Assembly (NCBI GenBank): GCA_944390885.1
Contig: CALXRP010000016.1
Coordinates: 1-47,141 of the forward strand
Origin: an uncultured Alphaproteobacteria bacterium
GTDB lineage: Bacteria; Pseudomonadota; Alphaproteobacteria; RF32; CAG-239
Direction: 5' to 3'
Length of the DNA stretch: 47,141 nucleotides
In this document: piece by piece, positions 8,934 to 15,673 of the stretch
Layout of the letters: every line of letters begins with the position of its first letter
How positions within the stretch are numbered: the stretch's first letter is position 1
Position numbers and translations under genes: made by a program
Notes under the pieces: generated by a model
Told to the model about the DNA's origin: nothing
Databases searched by the model: none
What the model saw: only the letters and a program-made list of their open reading frames with translations

Positions 8934-8959
8934 ACACGCCGCTTCAAACGGCGTGTTTT
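8934..8959 (+). terminator. Intrinsic terminator after the PPC gene
   Basis: An 8-bp perfect stem ACACGCCG/CGGCGTGT with a short loop, followed by TTT, sits 18 bases after the stop codon. Confidence 0.8.
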
Positions 8960-8997
8960 GCTCTCCAAAAATCAAATAAAAAAACTATATTATTCCG

Positions 8998-9034
8998 AGG
9001 CCTAACAAAATTTTAAGATTTTTTTGTTAGGCTC
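8998..9034 (+). promoter_or_regulatory. Inverted repeat upstream of the Kef-like gene
   Basis: GCCTAACAAAA and its complement TTTTGTTAGGC are separated by 11 bases, 35 bases before the antiporter start. It may be a second terminator, a leader hairpin or an operator. Its role cannot be decided from sequence. Confidence 0.45.
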
Positions 9035-9069
9035 TCTCGGTTAAAACAACCTCTTGGCAGGAAAAACCA

Positions 9070-11001
9070 ATGCACTCGATTCACACCCTGATCACCGATC
9101 TGACCCTGATTACAATTTACGCCGGAATTATCACGCTGATTTTCAAAAAGCTGAAACAACCGACTGTTCTGGGCTATATTCTGGCCGGAATTTTTGCCGG
9201 ACCATATTTTAATTTCCTGCCGACGGTAACAGATCAGCAAAATCTCACCATCTGGGCAGATATTGGTGTTATCTTCCTGCTCTTCGGCTTAGGGCTGGAA
9301 TTCAGTTTCAAAAAAATGATGAACGTCGGCAAATCGGCAATGATTACGGCCACGGTCAACATCCTGTTCATGCTGTTTCTCGGCTACAATACTGGCCTTC
9401 TCCTGGGCTGGTCGGCCATTGACAGCTTTTTCCTCGGCAGTATGATCTCCATGTCATCCACCACCATCATCATCAAAGCCTTTGATGACCTGAATGTTAA
9501 AAAACAAAAATTTACCGACCTGGTCTTCGGCGTTCTCGTGGTCGAGGATATTGTCGGCATTCTCCTGCTGGTACTTTTGCCGACAATCGCACTCGGCAGC
9601 ACGATAGACAGTCAGGAACTCGCTTTAAGCACGTTAAAACTGGTCTTCTTTTTGGTTTTGTGCTTTGTCATCGGCATTTATATCGTTCCAACTTTCCTGA
9701 AAAAAATCACCGGATTCCTCACCGACGAAATGTTGCTGCTCATCACGATAAGTCTATGTTTCGGGATGGTTTTGCTTGCAACGTCATCCGGCTTTTCCTC
9801 GGCTCTCGGGGCCTTCATCATGGGGTCGATTCTGGCAGAAACCGAGGTTATAGAACGGATTGAAAAAAACATAAAACCGCTGAAAGATTTCTTCGGTGCC
9901 GTCTTTTTCGTCTCCGTCGGCATGATGGTCAACCCTGCCATGTTTCTCGAATACGCCTGGCCGATATTCGTCATCACCCTGATTGTTATCGGCGGCAAGG
10001 TCGTCTTTTCCTGCTTTGGCTTTATCTTTTCCGGACAAACACTCAAAACAGCCGTACAAGGTGGTTTTTCGCTGGCTCAGGTTGGTGAATTTGCCTTTAT
10101 TATTGCCAGCCTCGGTATGAGCATCGGCGTTCTTGATGCCAAAGTATATCCGATTATCGTTGCCGTTTCGGTCATTACCACGTTTTTAACCCCGATGATG
10201 ATTAAGTCTTCCGAACCGGCATACCGCCTGCTGCAAAAAACACTCCCGGCATCTTGGAACAAATATATCGAACAAAATACCGTTTCAAAAGAAAACAAAC
10301 ATGAAGAACAACTCTGGCAGCTTTTGTTCAAAAACTATTTCTCACGCTTAGGGCTGCTGGCAATGATTCTTTATACCATTATAGGCCTGTCCGGATATTT
10401 CATCAAACCGTTCATCAACACGCTGCTCTCCGGCTTTCCGGCAAACTTGGCCGTTACCGTTATAACCCTGGCTCTGATGGCACCGTTTTTAAAAGCCCTG
10501 ATCGGCTGGGAAGCCATTCTCCCGAGCCTGTTAAAAGACAAAGTTGCCGCCGCTTTTTGCCGCTTCCTCCCGTCTAAAGACAAAGACCGGGTCAAAACAT
10601 CCGTTTCCCGCAAGATTGAAGAAAAAATGGGTTTCTGCAACGTCATCGGCGAAGAAACGGAAAACCTCCGCAACTTTTTCATCTCCAACAACAAAGTTGC
10701 AGCCTTATACCACAAACTCTGGATGGCCAAAAAAATCAACCGCCTGCCGCTCATAGTGCTAACAAGTTTCAGGTTGCTGCTGGTTGCATTTTTCATTGTA
10801 ACGGTCGTTCACCAGTTTTTAACCGAAAACCCCAAAGTCATCCTGCTGATGCTGATTGCTTCAATCGTCCTTTTGTTCCAGTCAAAATGGCTGTTTGACC
10901 AATATATGAAAATTGAAAATCAGTTCTTGAGCAATTTAAACGGTCAAAAAGGTCAAAAGGAAGAACCGCCGTTAAATCAAACAGAAAAGAGCAGGAGTTA
11001 A
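9070..11001 (+). CDS. Kef-type cation/proton antiporter (CPA2) without a TrkA-N domain
   Basis: A 643-residue inner-membrane protein whose first 390 residues are a typical CPA2 antiporter: LKQPTVLGYILAGIFAGP near residue 28, GLGLEFS near 75, LVVEDIVGI near 158 with the conserved acidic residue, and a dozen or so helices. KefB and KefC carry a cytoplasmic nucleotide-binding RCK/TrkA-N domain after this; here no Rossmann motif is seen. Instead residues 425-480 and 560-605 add four more predicted helices, ending in a charged tail. Likely role is K+ or Na+ exchange for protons. The start is supported by a GGCAGGAAA site. It stands alone as a transcription unit. Confidence 0.88.
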   Translation: MHSIHTLITDLTLITIYAGIITLIFKKLKQPTVLGYILAGIFAGPYFNFLPTVTDQQNLTIWADIGVIFLLFGLGLEFSFKKMMNVGKSAMITATVNILFMLFLGYNTGLLLGWSAIDSFFLGSMISMSSTTIIIKAFDDLNVKKQKFTDLVFGVLVVEDIVGILLLVLLPTIALGSTIDSQELALSTLKLVFFLVLCFVIGIYIVPTFLKKITGFLTDEMLLLITISLCFGMVLLATSSGFSSALGAFIMGSILAETEVIERIEKNIKPLKDFFGAVFFVSVGMMVNPAMFLEYAWPIFVITLIVIGGKVVFSCFGFIFSGQTLKTAVQGGFSLAQVGEFAFIIASLGMSIGVLDAKVYPIIVAVSVITTFLTPMMIKSSEPAYRLLQKTLPASWNKYIEQNTVSKENKHEEQLWQLLFKNYFSRLGLLAMILYTIIGLSGYFIKPFINTLLSGFPANLAVTVITLALMAPFLKALIGWEAILPSLLKDKVAAAFCRFLPSKDKDRVKTSVSRKIEEKMGFCNVIGEETENLRNFFISNNKVAALYHKLWMAKKINRLPLIVLTSFRLLLVAFFIVTVVHQFLTENPKVILLMLIASIVLLFQSKWLFDQYMKIENQFLSNLNGQKGQKEEPPLNQTEKSRS

Positions 11002-11041
11002 AGACAGTTCCTGCTCTCTGAAAACGGCAATCCGCAAAAAT

Positions 11042-11259
11042 CTACTTTCCGACCTGTGCCTGCTGATCGGCCGGATAACGATCGCCCATAATGTCAATCT
11101 CAGACAACTCTTTCTCGAGTTTTCTCCAGTCCGCCGCAGAAATCTCAACTTCGGCCGCCCGGATATTTTCTTCCAGATTGGCAAGTTTCGTTGTTCCCGG
11201 AATAGGCACAATCCAGTCAGCTCTGCTCAACAGCCATGCCAAACCGGCCTTTATGGCAG
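11042..11259 (-). pseudogene. Aldo/keto reductase, C-terminal remnant
   Basis: The minus strand encodes only the last 70 or so residues of an aldo/keto reductase: AGLAWLLSRADWIVPIPGTT followed by KLANLEENIRAAEVEIS and a normal C-terminal end. The catalytic Asp-Tyr-Lys-His barrel core is missing. Upstream of about 11259 the homology stops abruptly against a fragment of another gene on the opposite strand. The piece has no credible start (a TTG at 11242) and is a deletion remnant. Confidence 0.8.
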
Positions 11260-11421
11260 TAAAGTCAAAAAAGCAATGTCTTCTCTACCGGCAATGACAA
11301 AGAAACACTCTTGGTCGCCATGCTCCAGGCGATTCCCTACATCGGCTTGCCAAATGCCCTGACAACAATCAACCTCATCAAGGAAACCGAAATTGAAAAA
11401 TACAAACCTATTTACGAATAA
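11254..11421 (+). pseudogene. Carboxymuconolactone decarboxylase-like, C-terminal remnant
   Basis: The plus strand reads TGNDKETLLVAMLQAIPYIG then LPNALTTINLIKETE and ends YKPIYE-stop, matching the last third of the AhpD/carboxymuconolactone decarboxylase family (pattern GN-x-E-x-L, PYIG-P). The reading frame is closed by a TAA at about 11251, so no start exists. It abuts the aldo/keto reductase tail, pointing to one deletion that removed the 5' parts of two genes facing each other. Family call is from pattern recognition. Confidence 0.6.
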
Positions 11422-11474
11422 GGCCTTTTCACTGAAAAAAAATTTATTGGCACTAACTTTCGGCCTTTGTTTTT

Positions 11475-11519
11475 TCTCAACGCTGGCTCAACCCCGTAAC
11501 GGATGAAGAATATAAATAA
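11475..11519 (+). pseudogene. Possible cupin-family C-terminal scrap
   Basis: One frame reads SQRWLNPVTDEEYK-stop, resembling the W-x-x-PVTDEEY ending of some small cupin proteins. It is too short to be certain. Between it and the previous remnant another frame shows a signal-peptide-like LALTFGLCFFSTLAQ segment, fitting a stretch of degraded genes. Confidence 0.25.
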
Positions 11520-11537
11520 TAGTTTTATTATACACAC

Positions 11538-11569
11538 AAAAAAGAGCGCTGTTGTAGCGCTCTTTTTTT
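11538..11569. terminator. Bidirectional intrinsic terminator
   Basis: AAAAAAGAGCGCT, a five-base loop and AGCGCTCTTTTTT form a perfect stem with A-tract and T-tract on either side, so it can end transcription on both strands. It lies just past the stop of the prohibitin-like gene. Confidence 0.85.
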
Positions 11570-11577
11570 AACAAATC

Positions 11578-12378
11578 TCATTTGCCGCTCAAATCCACAA
11601 AAGGCACGGCATTCCCCAGCATATACTGCGGCAGCTTTCCGTCCCATTTTTGCACGGCCTCATACTCGGTCAGCCCTTTGTTTTTGGTCAAAGCCTGCGC
11701 TTTAATTTCCATCGCATCGGCTTCGGCTTTTGCCGCAATCCTTTTCTGCTCGGCTTCTTCGGTAATCCGGCGTGTATTGTTTACGGCCTCCTGCGCCCGC
11801 TGATCGGCAATAACCTTATTTTCAATAGCCTGCTCAAACGCATCGGAATAATCAAGATTTATAATCTGAAATGTCAAATTTTGAAAATAAGTCTTGTCCA
11901 CTCTTTCCCTCAGCAGCGCCGTAATCTCGATTCTGGCAGAATCCCTGCTTGCCACCAAATCCTGCGCCTGCCATCTTCCGATAACATCTTTGATAACATC
12001 GTTCAACACCGGCACAATTTTCTTGGCGGCATAATCCAAACCGACTCTTTCATACAGCATCCATACGTTCTCGGGATTAAGGTTATAAGTAAAGGTATAT
12101 TTAATCTCGGCTGTCTGAACATCTTTTGTATAAGTTGTCCCCACATCCGTCATCTCGTTTGTCTGCACATTCATATCCACAACAGTAGACACAAACGGCC
12201 ACTTAAAACCGATACCATTGGCAATCGAGCGCGGTTCAACCTTACCCAGCGTCACCATAACGGCCCGATATCCCGGATTCACAACATAAACACTGCTGAT
12301 TAGCAAACATATGGCAAATATCGCCACAATACCAAAAATCACATACTTTCCGATTTTAGTTCCAGAATAATTTTTCAT
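11578..12378 (-). CDS. Prohibitin-like SPFH/Band 7 membrane protein
   Basis: A 266-residue protein with one N-terminal membrane helix (residues 12-32) and an SPFH domain starting VYVVNPGYRAVMVTLGKVEP. The segment GLDYAAKKIVPVLNDVIKDVIGRW and the later Ala/Glu-rich coiled coil (RRITEEAEQKRIAAKAEADA) are typical of prohibitins, which form large membrane-bound rings that scaffold proteases such as FtsH or HflB. The C-terminal WDGKLPQYMLGNAVPFVDLS is well preserved. It is transcribed alone. HflC/HflK are alternatives but come as pairs, and no partner is present. Confidence 0.9.
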   Translation of the reverse strand: MKNYSGTKIGKYVIFGIVAIFAICLLISSVYVVNPGYRAVMVTLGKVEPRSIANGIGFKWPFVSTVVDMNVQTNEMTDVGTTYTKDVQTAEIKYTFTYNLNPENVWMLYERVGLDYAAKKIVPVLNDVIKDVIGRWQAQDLVASRDSARIEITALLRERVDKTYFQNLTFQIINLDYSDAFEQAIENKVIADQRAQEAVNNTRRITEEAEQKRIAAKAEADAMEIKAQALTKNKGLTEYEAVQKWDGKLPQYMLGNAVPFVDLSGK

Positions 12379-12474
12379 AAATATCTATTGTTAAAATTAA
12401 TAATAAAAAAACATTGTCATATTATAACAGCATCCCCAAAATGTCAATTATTCCACTCCAATAGACAAAACTAA

Positions 12475-12503
12475 AAAAGACACCGCAAACGAGCGTCTTT
12501 TTA
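12475..12503. terminator. Hairpin with flanking A/T tracts, probable terminator
   Basis: AAAAAGAC and GTCTTTTT are separated by 13 bases. On the minus strand it follows the second tRNA-tailed repeat and could end transcription from the tRNA-Ser direction. Confidence 0.5.
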
Positions 12504-12510
12504 ATCAAAA

Positions 12511-12651
12511 TGGCGGAGAGATAGGGATTACTCTGCGCTATAGCTTGAGTTGCACAGGCGCTCATCGGCTTTTCCAAGCCGACCGGCGTTCTTCCGCCCG
12601 CCTTTCGCTGGTAGTCGAACCCTGTTCCCTAGGGTTCTAATCCGACTCTCC
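12511..12651 (-). ncRNA. Candidate tRNA-tailed structured RNA, copy 1
   Basis: Read on the minus strand from 12651, the sequence begins GGAGAG and ends CTCTCCGCCA, so the two ends pair as an acceptor-like stem extended by GGATTA/TAATCC. Inside are a 7-bp stem with a 7-base loop (GAACCCT/AGGGTTC), a GGCG/CGCC stem, and a 7-bp stem TCGGCTT/AAGCCGA with loop GGAA. The last 19 bases equal those of tRNA-Ser including CCA. It does not fold as a tRNA, and I see no tmRNA tag region. Transcription is unproven. Confidence 0.4.
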
Positions 12652-12696
12652 TCATCATTTACAACAAAACCCGCTTTACGCGGGCTTTGTTGTAAA
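12511..12696. repeat. 186-bp tandem repeat, copy 1, carrying the 3' end of tRNA-Ser
   Basis: Bases 12511-12696 and 12697-12882 look identical, and the following tRNA-Ser gene begins with the same 19 bases (TGGCGGAGAGATAGGGATT), so that tail occurs three times at exact 186-bp spacing. Each unit has: the tRNA tail, about 125 bases of unknown sequence, and a 39-bp hairpin (12658-12696). The inner ends are inverted repeats (GGAGAG 12515-12520 and GGATTA 12525-12530 against TAATCC 12638-12643 and CTCTCC 12646-12651). This could be a tandemly inserted small palindromic element at a tRNA end or a duplicated RNA gene. Confidence 0.9.
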
Positions 12697-12837
12697 TGGC
12701 GGAGAGATAGGGATTACTCTGCGCTATAGCTTGAGTTGCACAGGCGCTCATCGGCTTTTCCAAGCCGACCGGCGTTCTTCCGCCCGCCTTTCGCTGGTAG
12801 TCGAACCCTGTTCCCTAGGGTTCTAATCCGACTCTCC
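12697..12837 (-). ncRNA. Candidate tRNA-tailed structured RNA, copy 2
   Basis: Same structure as the copy ending at 12511. On the minus strand the order is tRNA-Ser, terminator hairpin, this copy, terminator hairpin, other copy, so each has an upstream hairpin and a CCA-like end. Confidence 0.4.
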
Positions 12838-12843
12838 TCATCA

Positions 12844-12882
12844 TTTACAACAAAACCCGCTTTACGCGGGCTTTGTTGTAAA
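12844..12882 (-). terminator. Hairpin terminator after tRNA-Ser (repeated at 12658-12696)
   Basis: On the minus strand GCCCGC, loop GTAAA or similar, GCGGGTTTTGTT forms a GC-rich stem followed by T-rich sequence, and the pairing extends outward through TTTACAACAAA/TTTGTTGTAAA. It lies directly after the CCA of tRNA-Ser. The same hairpin is present at 12658-12696 after copy 2 of the repeat. Confidence 0.65.
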
Positions 12883-12974
12883 TGGCGGAGAGATAGGGAT
12901 TCGAACCCTAGGTACCCCGTAAAGAGTACAATTGATTTCGAGTCAACCGCATTCGACCACTCTGCCATCTCTCC
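12883..12974 (-). tRNA. tRNA-Ser (anticodon CGA)
   Basis: A 92-nt class II tRNA on the minus strand with acceptor GGAGAGA/TCTCTCC, discriminator G, anticodon loop with CGA (GACTCGAAATC), a long variable arm and an encoded CCA. Its 3' 19 bases recur twice downstream in the tandem repeats, making it the probable source or target of that element. Confidence 0.95.
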
Positions 12975-12984
12975 ATGGAACTGG

Positions 12985-13013
12985 TTTATACGGCGAAATA
13001 ATCAATTTGGCAA
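12985..13013 (-). promoter_or_regulatory. Promoter of tRNA-Ser
   Basis: TTGCCA, 17 bases, TATAAA on the minus strand, ending 10 bases before the tRNA 5' end. It sits immediately upstream of the tRNA; its -35 reaches to just before the end of the preceding nitroreductase gene. Confidence 0.7.
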
Positions 13014-13016
13014 GCA

Positions 13017-13616
13017 TTATTTAAAGATTTTAACTCTTTCATCAATCGGCAAAAAGCTTTTCTCTCCCGCCGGAGCCTCTATACTACCAACCGGCATTTG
13101 AGCCAGCAGTTGCCATTTCTGCGGCAAATTCCATGCCTTCTTCACCTCATCATCAATCAACGGATTATAATGCTGCAGCGAAGCACCGGCACTTTCTGCC
13201 TCCAATGCCGTCCAAACAATATATTCCAACATTCCGTTTGCCTGCAACGACCATTTTGAAAAATTCTCCGCATACAACGGAAACTTTTTCTGCAAATCTT
13301 CCACCGTATCTAAATCTTCAAAAAAGAGAATTGTCGCATATCCGGCCGCAAAAGAAGCGATCTTAAGTTCCGTCTTGGCAAATCCGTCCTGCGGCGCCAC
13401 TTCTTTCAGCTTTTGCAAAACAATATCCCACAGCCTTTGATGATTTTCGCCAAACAGAACGGCAACTCTCGCACTCTGCGAATTAAACGCCGTCGGACAA
13501 TACTTCACGGCCTCTTTCACAATCTCGGAAATCCGCTCTTCCGATAAAACCTTTCTGCTTCCTAAGTCATAGATTGACCGGCGCTTTTCAATCATTTCCA
13601 ACAATTCTTTTTTCAT
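13017..13616 (-). CDS. Nitroreductase-family oxidoreductase (Frm2/HBN1-like)
   Basis: A 199-residue FMN-dependent nitroreductase without signal peptide. EMIEKRRSIYDLG at the start binds the FMN phosphate, and YCPTAFNSQSARVAVLFGENHQRLWDIV is characteristic of the fatty-acid-repression/HBN1 subgroup, as is WSLQANGMLEYIVWTALEAESAGASLQHYNP. Such enzymes reduce nitro compounds or quinones with NAD(P)H; the physiological substrate is unknown. ATG 13616 is preceded by AAGGAGGGATGAG, a strong ribosome binding site. Confidence 0.9.
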   Translation of the reverse strand: MKKELLEMIEKRRSIYDLGSRKVLSEERISEIVKEAVKYCPTAFNSQSARVAVLFGENHQRLWDIVLQKLKEVAPQDGFAKTELKIASFAAGYATILFFEDLDTVEDLQKKFPLYAENFSKWSLQANGMLEYIVWTALEAESAGASLQHYNPLIDDEVKKAWNLPQKWQLLAQMPVGSIEAPAGEKSFLPIDERVKIFK

Positions 13617-13671
13617 CTCATCCCTCCTTATCCCAATAATACCGGGGATTTAACCCCTTTCAGCCTCAAAT

Positions 13672-14082
13672 TCAACCCCGGGCATATTGATACTGCTCAG
13701 GCACCCGTTCAAAATTATATTTCGGAGAACGGATTTTTTGAACATCCGGCAAAATCGGGCGGATAAAAAAACCGACGGCAAAATTGTTTTCAGTTTCTTC
13801 TTTCGGAAAAAGACGGTTGACCCGGACTTTAACTTCTTTCCGGTTATCATACCCAAAAAGTTCCGGCGGCAGCGTATCTATCATCATCTCAAAATTTTCA
13901 AAAATAACAAAACCGTTAACAACGCAGGAAAGCCGCTCTTTTGTAATAACGTTTTCAAACTCTATCTCGTCATTAACTCTAACCTGCTGCGCCACCTTAT
14001 CAAACACAGCCAGCTGAATTTTCTTTTTTCCTTCCAAAATTTGATTATAAGACCAGGGAATAATAGGTATAACGTGTTTCAT
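13672..14082 (-). CDS. ASCH/PUA-like domain protein
   Basis: I place the start at ATG 14082, after AGGAGGTGGGGC; an upstream in-frame start at 14106 lacks such a site. The protein has about 136 residues. The opening HVIPIIPWSYNQILEGKKKIQLAVFD followed by VNDEIEFENVITKERLSCVVNGFVIF fits the beta-barrel pattern of ASCH domains, which bind RNA or modified nucleotides. The C-terminal half (FIRPILPDVQKIRSPKYNFE) has no motif I know. Function is unknown, and the domain call is by resemblance. Confidence 0.55.
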   Translation of the reverse strand: MKHVIPIIPWSYNQILEGKKKIQLAVFDKVAQQVRVNDEIEFENVITKERLSCVVNGFVIFENFEMMIDTLPPELFGYDNRKEVKVRVNRLFPKEETENNFAVGFFIRPILPDVQKIRSPKYNFERVPEQYQYARG

Positions 14083-14149
14083 GCCCCACCTCCTGACAAA
14101 CCGCACCTAGCAAGATTATTTTATTTGATTTCACAAAAAAATCAATCAT

Positions 14150-14512
14150 TTATATATTACGGCCGTCTTTTTTTCTTCGGTCATATTCTTCCGGTGTCAG
14201 AAGCTCAATATCATCAGGGTTAATTTCATAAACTTCTCGCTTTTCTTTTGGCTTTCCCCAGTTTTTAAACTTTGCCCACATCCGGCGATACCAATTGATA
14301 ATGGCAGGAGAATTCGTTTGCCACCATTCCTGGGCTTTTTCCGCCCCGGCGGTAATAAACACAAAAGCCACCAGCGCCAGACAAAGAATCAGGCCGATAT
14401 AAAGAGCAACCCCCAAAAACATAAAGAACAAAAAACCGGCAGCCGCCATAAATACAAATGATAAAAAACGTTCCAATACTTTTCCTTCCAAAACATCTTC
14501 CCCATATAACAT
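14150..14512 (-). CDS. Small membrane protein with charged C-terminal tail
   Basis: About 120 residues: a short amphipathic start, two or three membrane helices (FLSFVFMAAAGFLFFMFLG, then ALYIGLILCLALVAFVFITAG), and a basic/acidic cytoplasmic tail containing NPDDIELLTPEEYDRRKKDG. ATG 14512 is chosen; an alternative TTG at 14548 would overlap the preceding 55-residue gene by 16 bases and neither has a strong binding site. It is the last gene of the small-protein operon 15142-14150. I do not recognise a family. Confidence 0.65.
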   Translation of the reverse strand: MLYGEDVLEGKVLERFLSFVFMAAAGFLFFMFLGVALYIGLILCLALVAFVFITAGAEKAQEWWQTNSPAIINWYRRMWAKFKNWGKPKEKREVYEINPDDIELLTPEEYDRRKKDGRNI

Positions 14513-14532
14513 AGGAATTTTTATCAAAAAAA

Positions 14533-14700
14533 TCAAAGGTCGGAACAATCTTCCGTATTTTCTGTTTCCTTCTTTCGGATAAAAAGCAAAATATCCGCCA
14601 AATCAGCATTCTCTTTTGTCATAAAAGAAGACGTATCGTCATCCCCGCGGAAAATCTTGACCTTACCCATAAAAAAACCGGAAAATACATCAGTTTTCAT
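14533..14700 (-). CDS. 55-residue protein of unknown function
   Basis: A short open frame on the minus strand starts at ATG 14700 after AAAAAGGTG and stops at TGA 14533-14535. It reads MKTDVFSGFFMGKVKIFRG, then DDDTSSFMTKENADLADILL and ends ENTEDCSDL. It is soluble and acidic, with no cysteine pairs or helices suggesting a membrane role. It starts 15 bases after the stop of the 89-residue gene, so the spacing and ribosome binding site argue that it is real. Confidence 0.6.
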   Translation of the reverse strand: MKTDVFSGFFMGKVKIFRGDDDTSSFMTKENADLADILLFIRKKETENTEDCSDL

Positions 14701-14715
14701 CAAATAAACACCTTT

Positions 14716-14985
14716 TTAAACAACCCTGACTTTCGCAATATAGTTGTCACACATCGTATCTTCCGCCGAACGCTCAATCAGATAAACCTTATCCGATTTC
14801 AATAACGCATCTTCAATATTTTCGTTCACATGCTCCAAATCCACAATCGTGGCGGAATTTTTTTTCAAACACGCTGTCTTGGTATTCTTATAATACTCAA
14901 ACACCGGCTCGTTGACCTCGCGGCTGTGCGTATCGTTTATAATAAACAACAACTCATCGCGTTCATTTTGTAAAATACAATACAA
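14716..14985 (-). CDS. 89-residue protein of unknown function, TTG start
   Basis: Begins with TTG at 14985, supported by the excellent site AGGAGGTG six bases upstream. The sequence YCILQNERDELLFIINDTHS then REVNEPVFEYYKN and DKVYLIERSAEDTMCDNYIA suggests a small alternating alpha/beta fold. No signal peptide or membrane helix. The binding site begins a few bases after the stop of the upstream 46-residue gene, so the two are cotranscribed. Function unknown. Confidence 0.7.
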   Translation of the reverse strand: MYCILQNERDELLFIINDTHSREVNEPVFEYYKNTKTACLKKNSATIVDLEHVNENIEDALLKSDKVYLIERSAEDTMCDNYIAKVRVV

Positions 14986-15001
14986 AATAACACCTCCTAC
15001 A

Positions 15002-15142
15002 CTATGAAACTATCACTGGATATACTACAGCAGATTCTCCCGAACGCAAAACAAAAATCATATCCGCACACAAAAAAAGCATGCCGGCCACCGCCGCCAA
15101 AAACCCGCTTAAAAAACTTCCCTCTTTCTGTAAGCTATTCAT
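15002..15142 (-). CDS. 46-residue single-span membrane peptide
   Basis: An ATG at 15142 opens a frame that stops at TAG 15002-15004. The product reads MNSLQKEGSFLSGFLAAVAG followed by MLFLCADMIFVLRSG and ends VVYPVIVS, one membrane helix of about 20 residues. The upstream site is weak (TGGAAA), but the strong ribosome binding site of the next gene begins right after its stop, as expected inside an operon. It is first in the 15142-14150 string. Confidence 0.55.
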   Translation of the reverse strand: MNSLQKEGSFLSGFLAAVAGMLFLCADMIFVLRSGESAVVYPVIVS

Positions 15143-15189
15143 TTTCCAAAAGATAGTTCATAAAGTATTCATATTTTGTTTTCCCAAAC

Positions 15190-15220
15190 AAAAAACACCG
15201 TTTTACACATAAAACGGTGT
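15190..15220 (-). terminator. Intrinsic terminator after the 100-residue membrane protein
   Basis: On the minus strand ACACCGTTTTA/TAAAACGGTGT forms an 11-bp stem followed by TTTTTTG, just past the stop at 15230. Confidence 0.8.
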
Positions 15221-15229
15221 CATTTTCAG

Positions 15230-15532
15230 TCAGGACTTCTTCTTTTCAGGAGGATACAACAAAACAAACCACGGAAGAACACAAGCAATTGTACTCCCCC
15301 CGATCACACTCAGATTGCCGCTGCCGAAACAATAAATTGCAAAACCGACAAAAACCAGACCTTCTGCAAAAATACCTTTAAGTCCGATTTTTTGCAATTT
15401 CGCTTCTGCTTCATCTTTCGGCAATTTTCCTGCTTTCCACAATCTGTAAAAAGTCACGGCATCAACAAGCGAAATAATCACTGCCAATCCGATAAGCGCC
15501 AGTCCTAACTGCGTGTTTAAAAACTTTTCCAT
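15230..15532 (-). CDS. 100-residue membrane protein, unknown
   Basis: Three hydrophobic segments are predicted (LGLALIGLAVIISLVDAV, GIFAEGLVFVGFAIYCF and VIGGSTIACVLPWFVLLYP) with a charged loop KAGKLPKDEAEAKLQ between the first two and a Lys-rich tail. No family recognised. It has its own terminator. The ribosome binding site is weak. Confidence 0.65.
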   Translation of the reverse strand: MEKFLNTQLGLALIGLAVIISLVDAVTFYRLWKAGKLPKDEAEAKLQKIGLKGIFAEGLVFVGFAIYCFGSGNLSVIGGSTIACVLPWFVLLYPPEKKKS

Positions 15533-15627
15533 AATGATTTAATAATAATGATTTTACGTTTTTTCCGTAACATAAAAAAACAATAATGACAAGAGATAAA
15601 AAAAATAGAAAAATAACAAAAAAATGC

Positions 15628-15655
15628 TTGCATTTTATTTTGGATGTGATATTTA
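15628..15655 (+). promoter_or_regulatory. Promoter of tRNA-Gly (GCC)
   Basis: TTGCAT, 16 bases, TATTTA, ending 18 bases before the tRNA. The upstream 90 bases are very A/T-rich, like an UP element. Confidence 0.55.
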
Positions 15656-15673
15656 ATTACTCGTTCTACCGAT

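Larger units (their letters stand above)
12697..12882. repeat. 186-bp tandem repeat, copy 2
   Basis: By eye this is an exact repetition of 12511-12696, including the closing hairpin at 12844-12882. It abuts the tRNA-Ser gene, whose 3' end supplies the next direct repeat. Exact identity suggests a recent duplication or ongoing homogenisation. Confidence 0.9.

Noticed and set aside
12511..12837. tmRNA or group I intron inside a tRNA
   Set aside because: No tag-encoding stretch, no G-U acceptor pair of tmRNA-Ala, the unit is only about 140 nt, and the true tRNA-Ser is uninterrupted.
12714..12968. Open frame on the minus strand through the tRNA-Ser region
   Set aside because: Its protein (MAEWSNAVDSKSIV and so on) is a translation of the tRNA gene and repeat, a well-known artefact.
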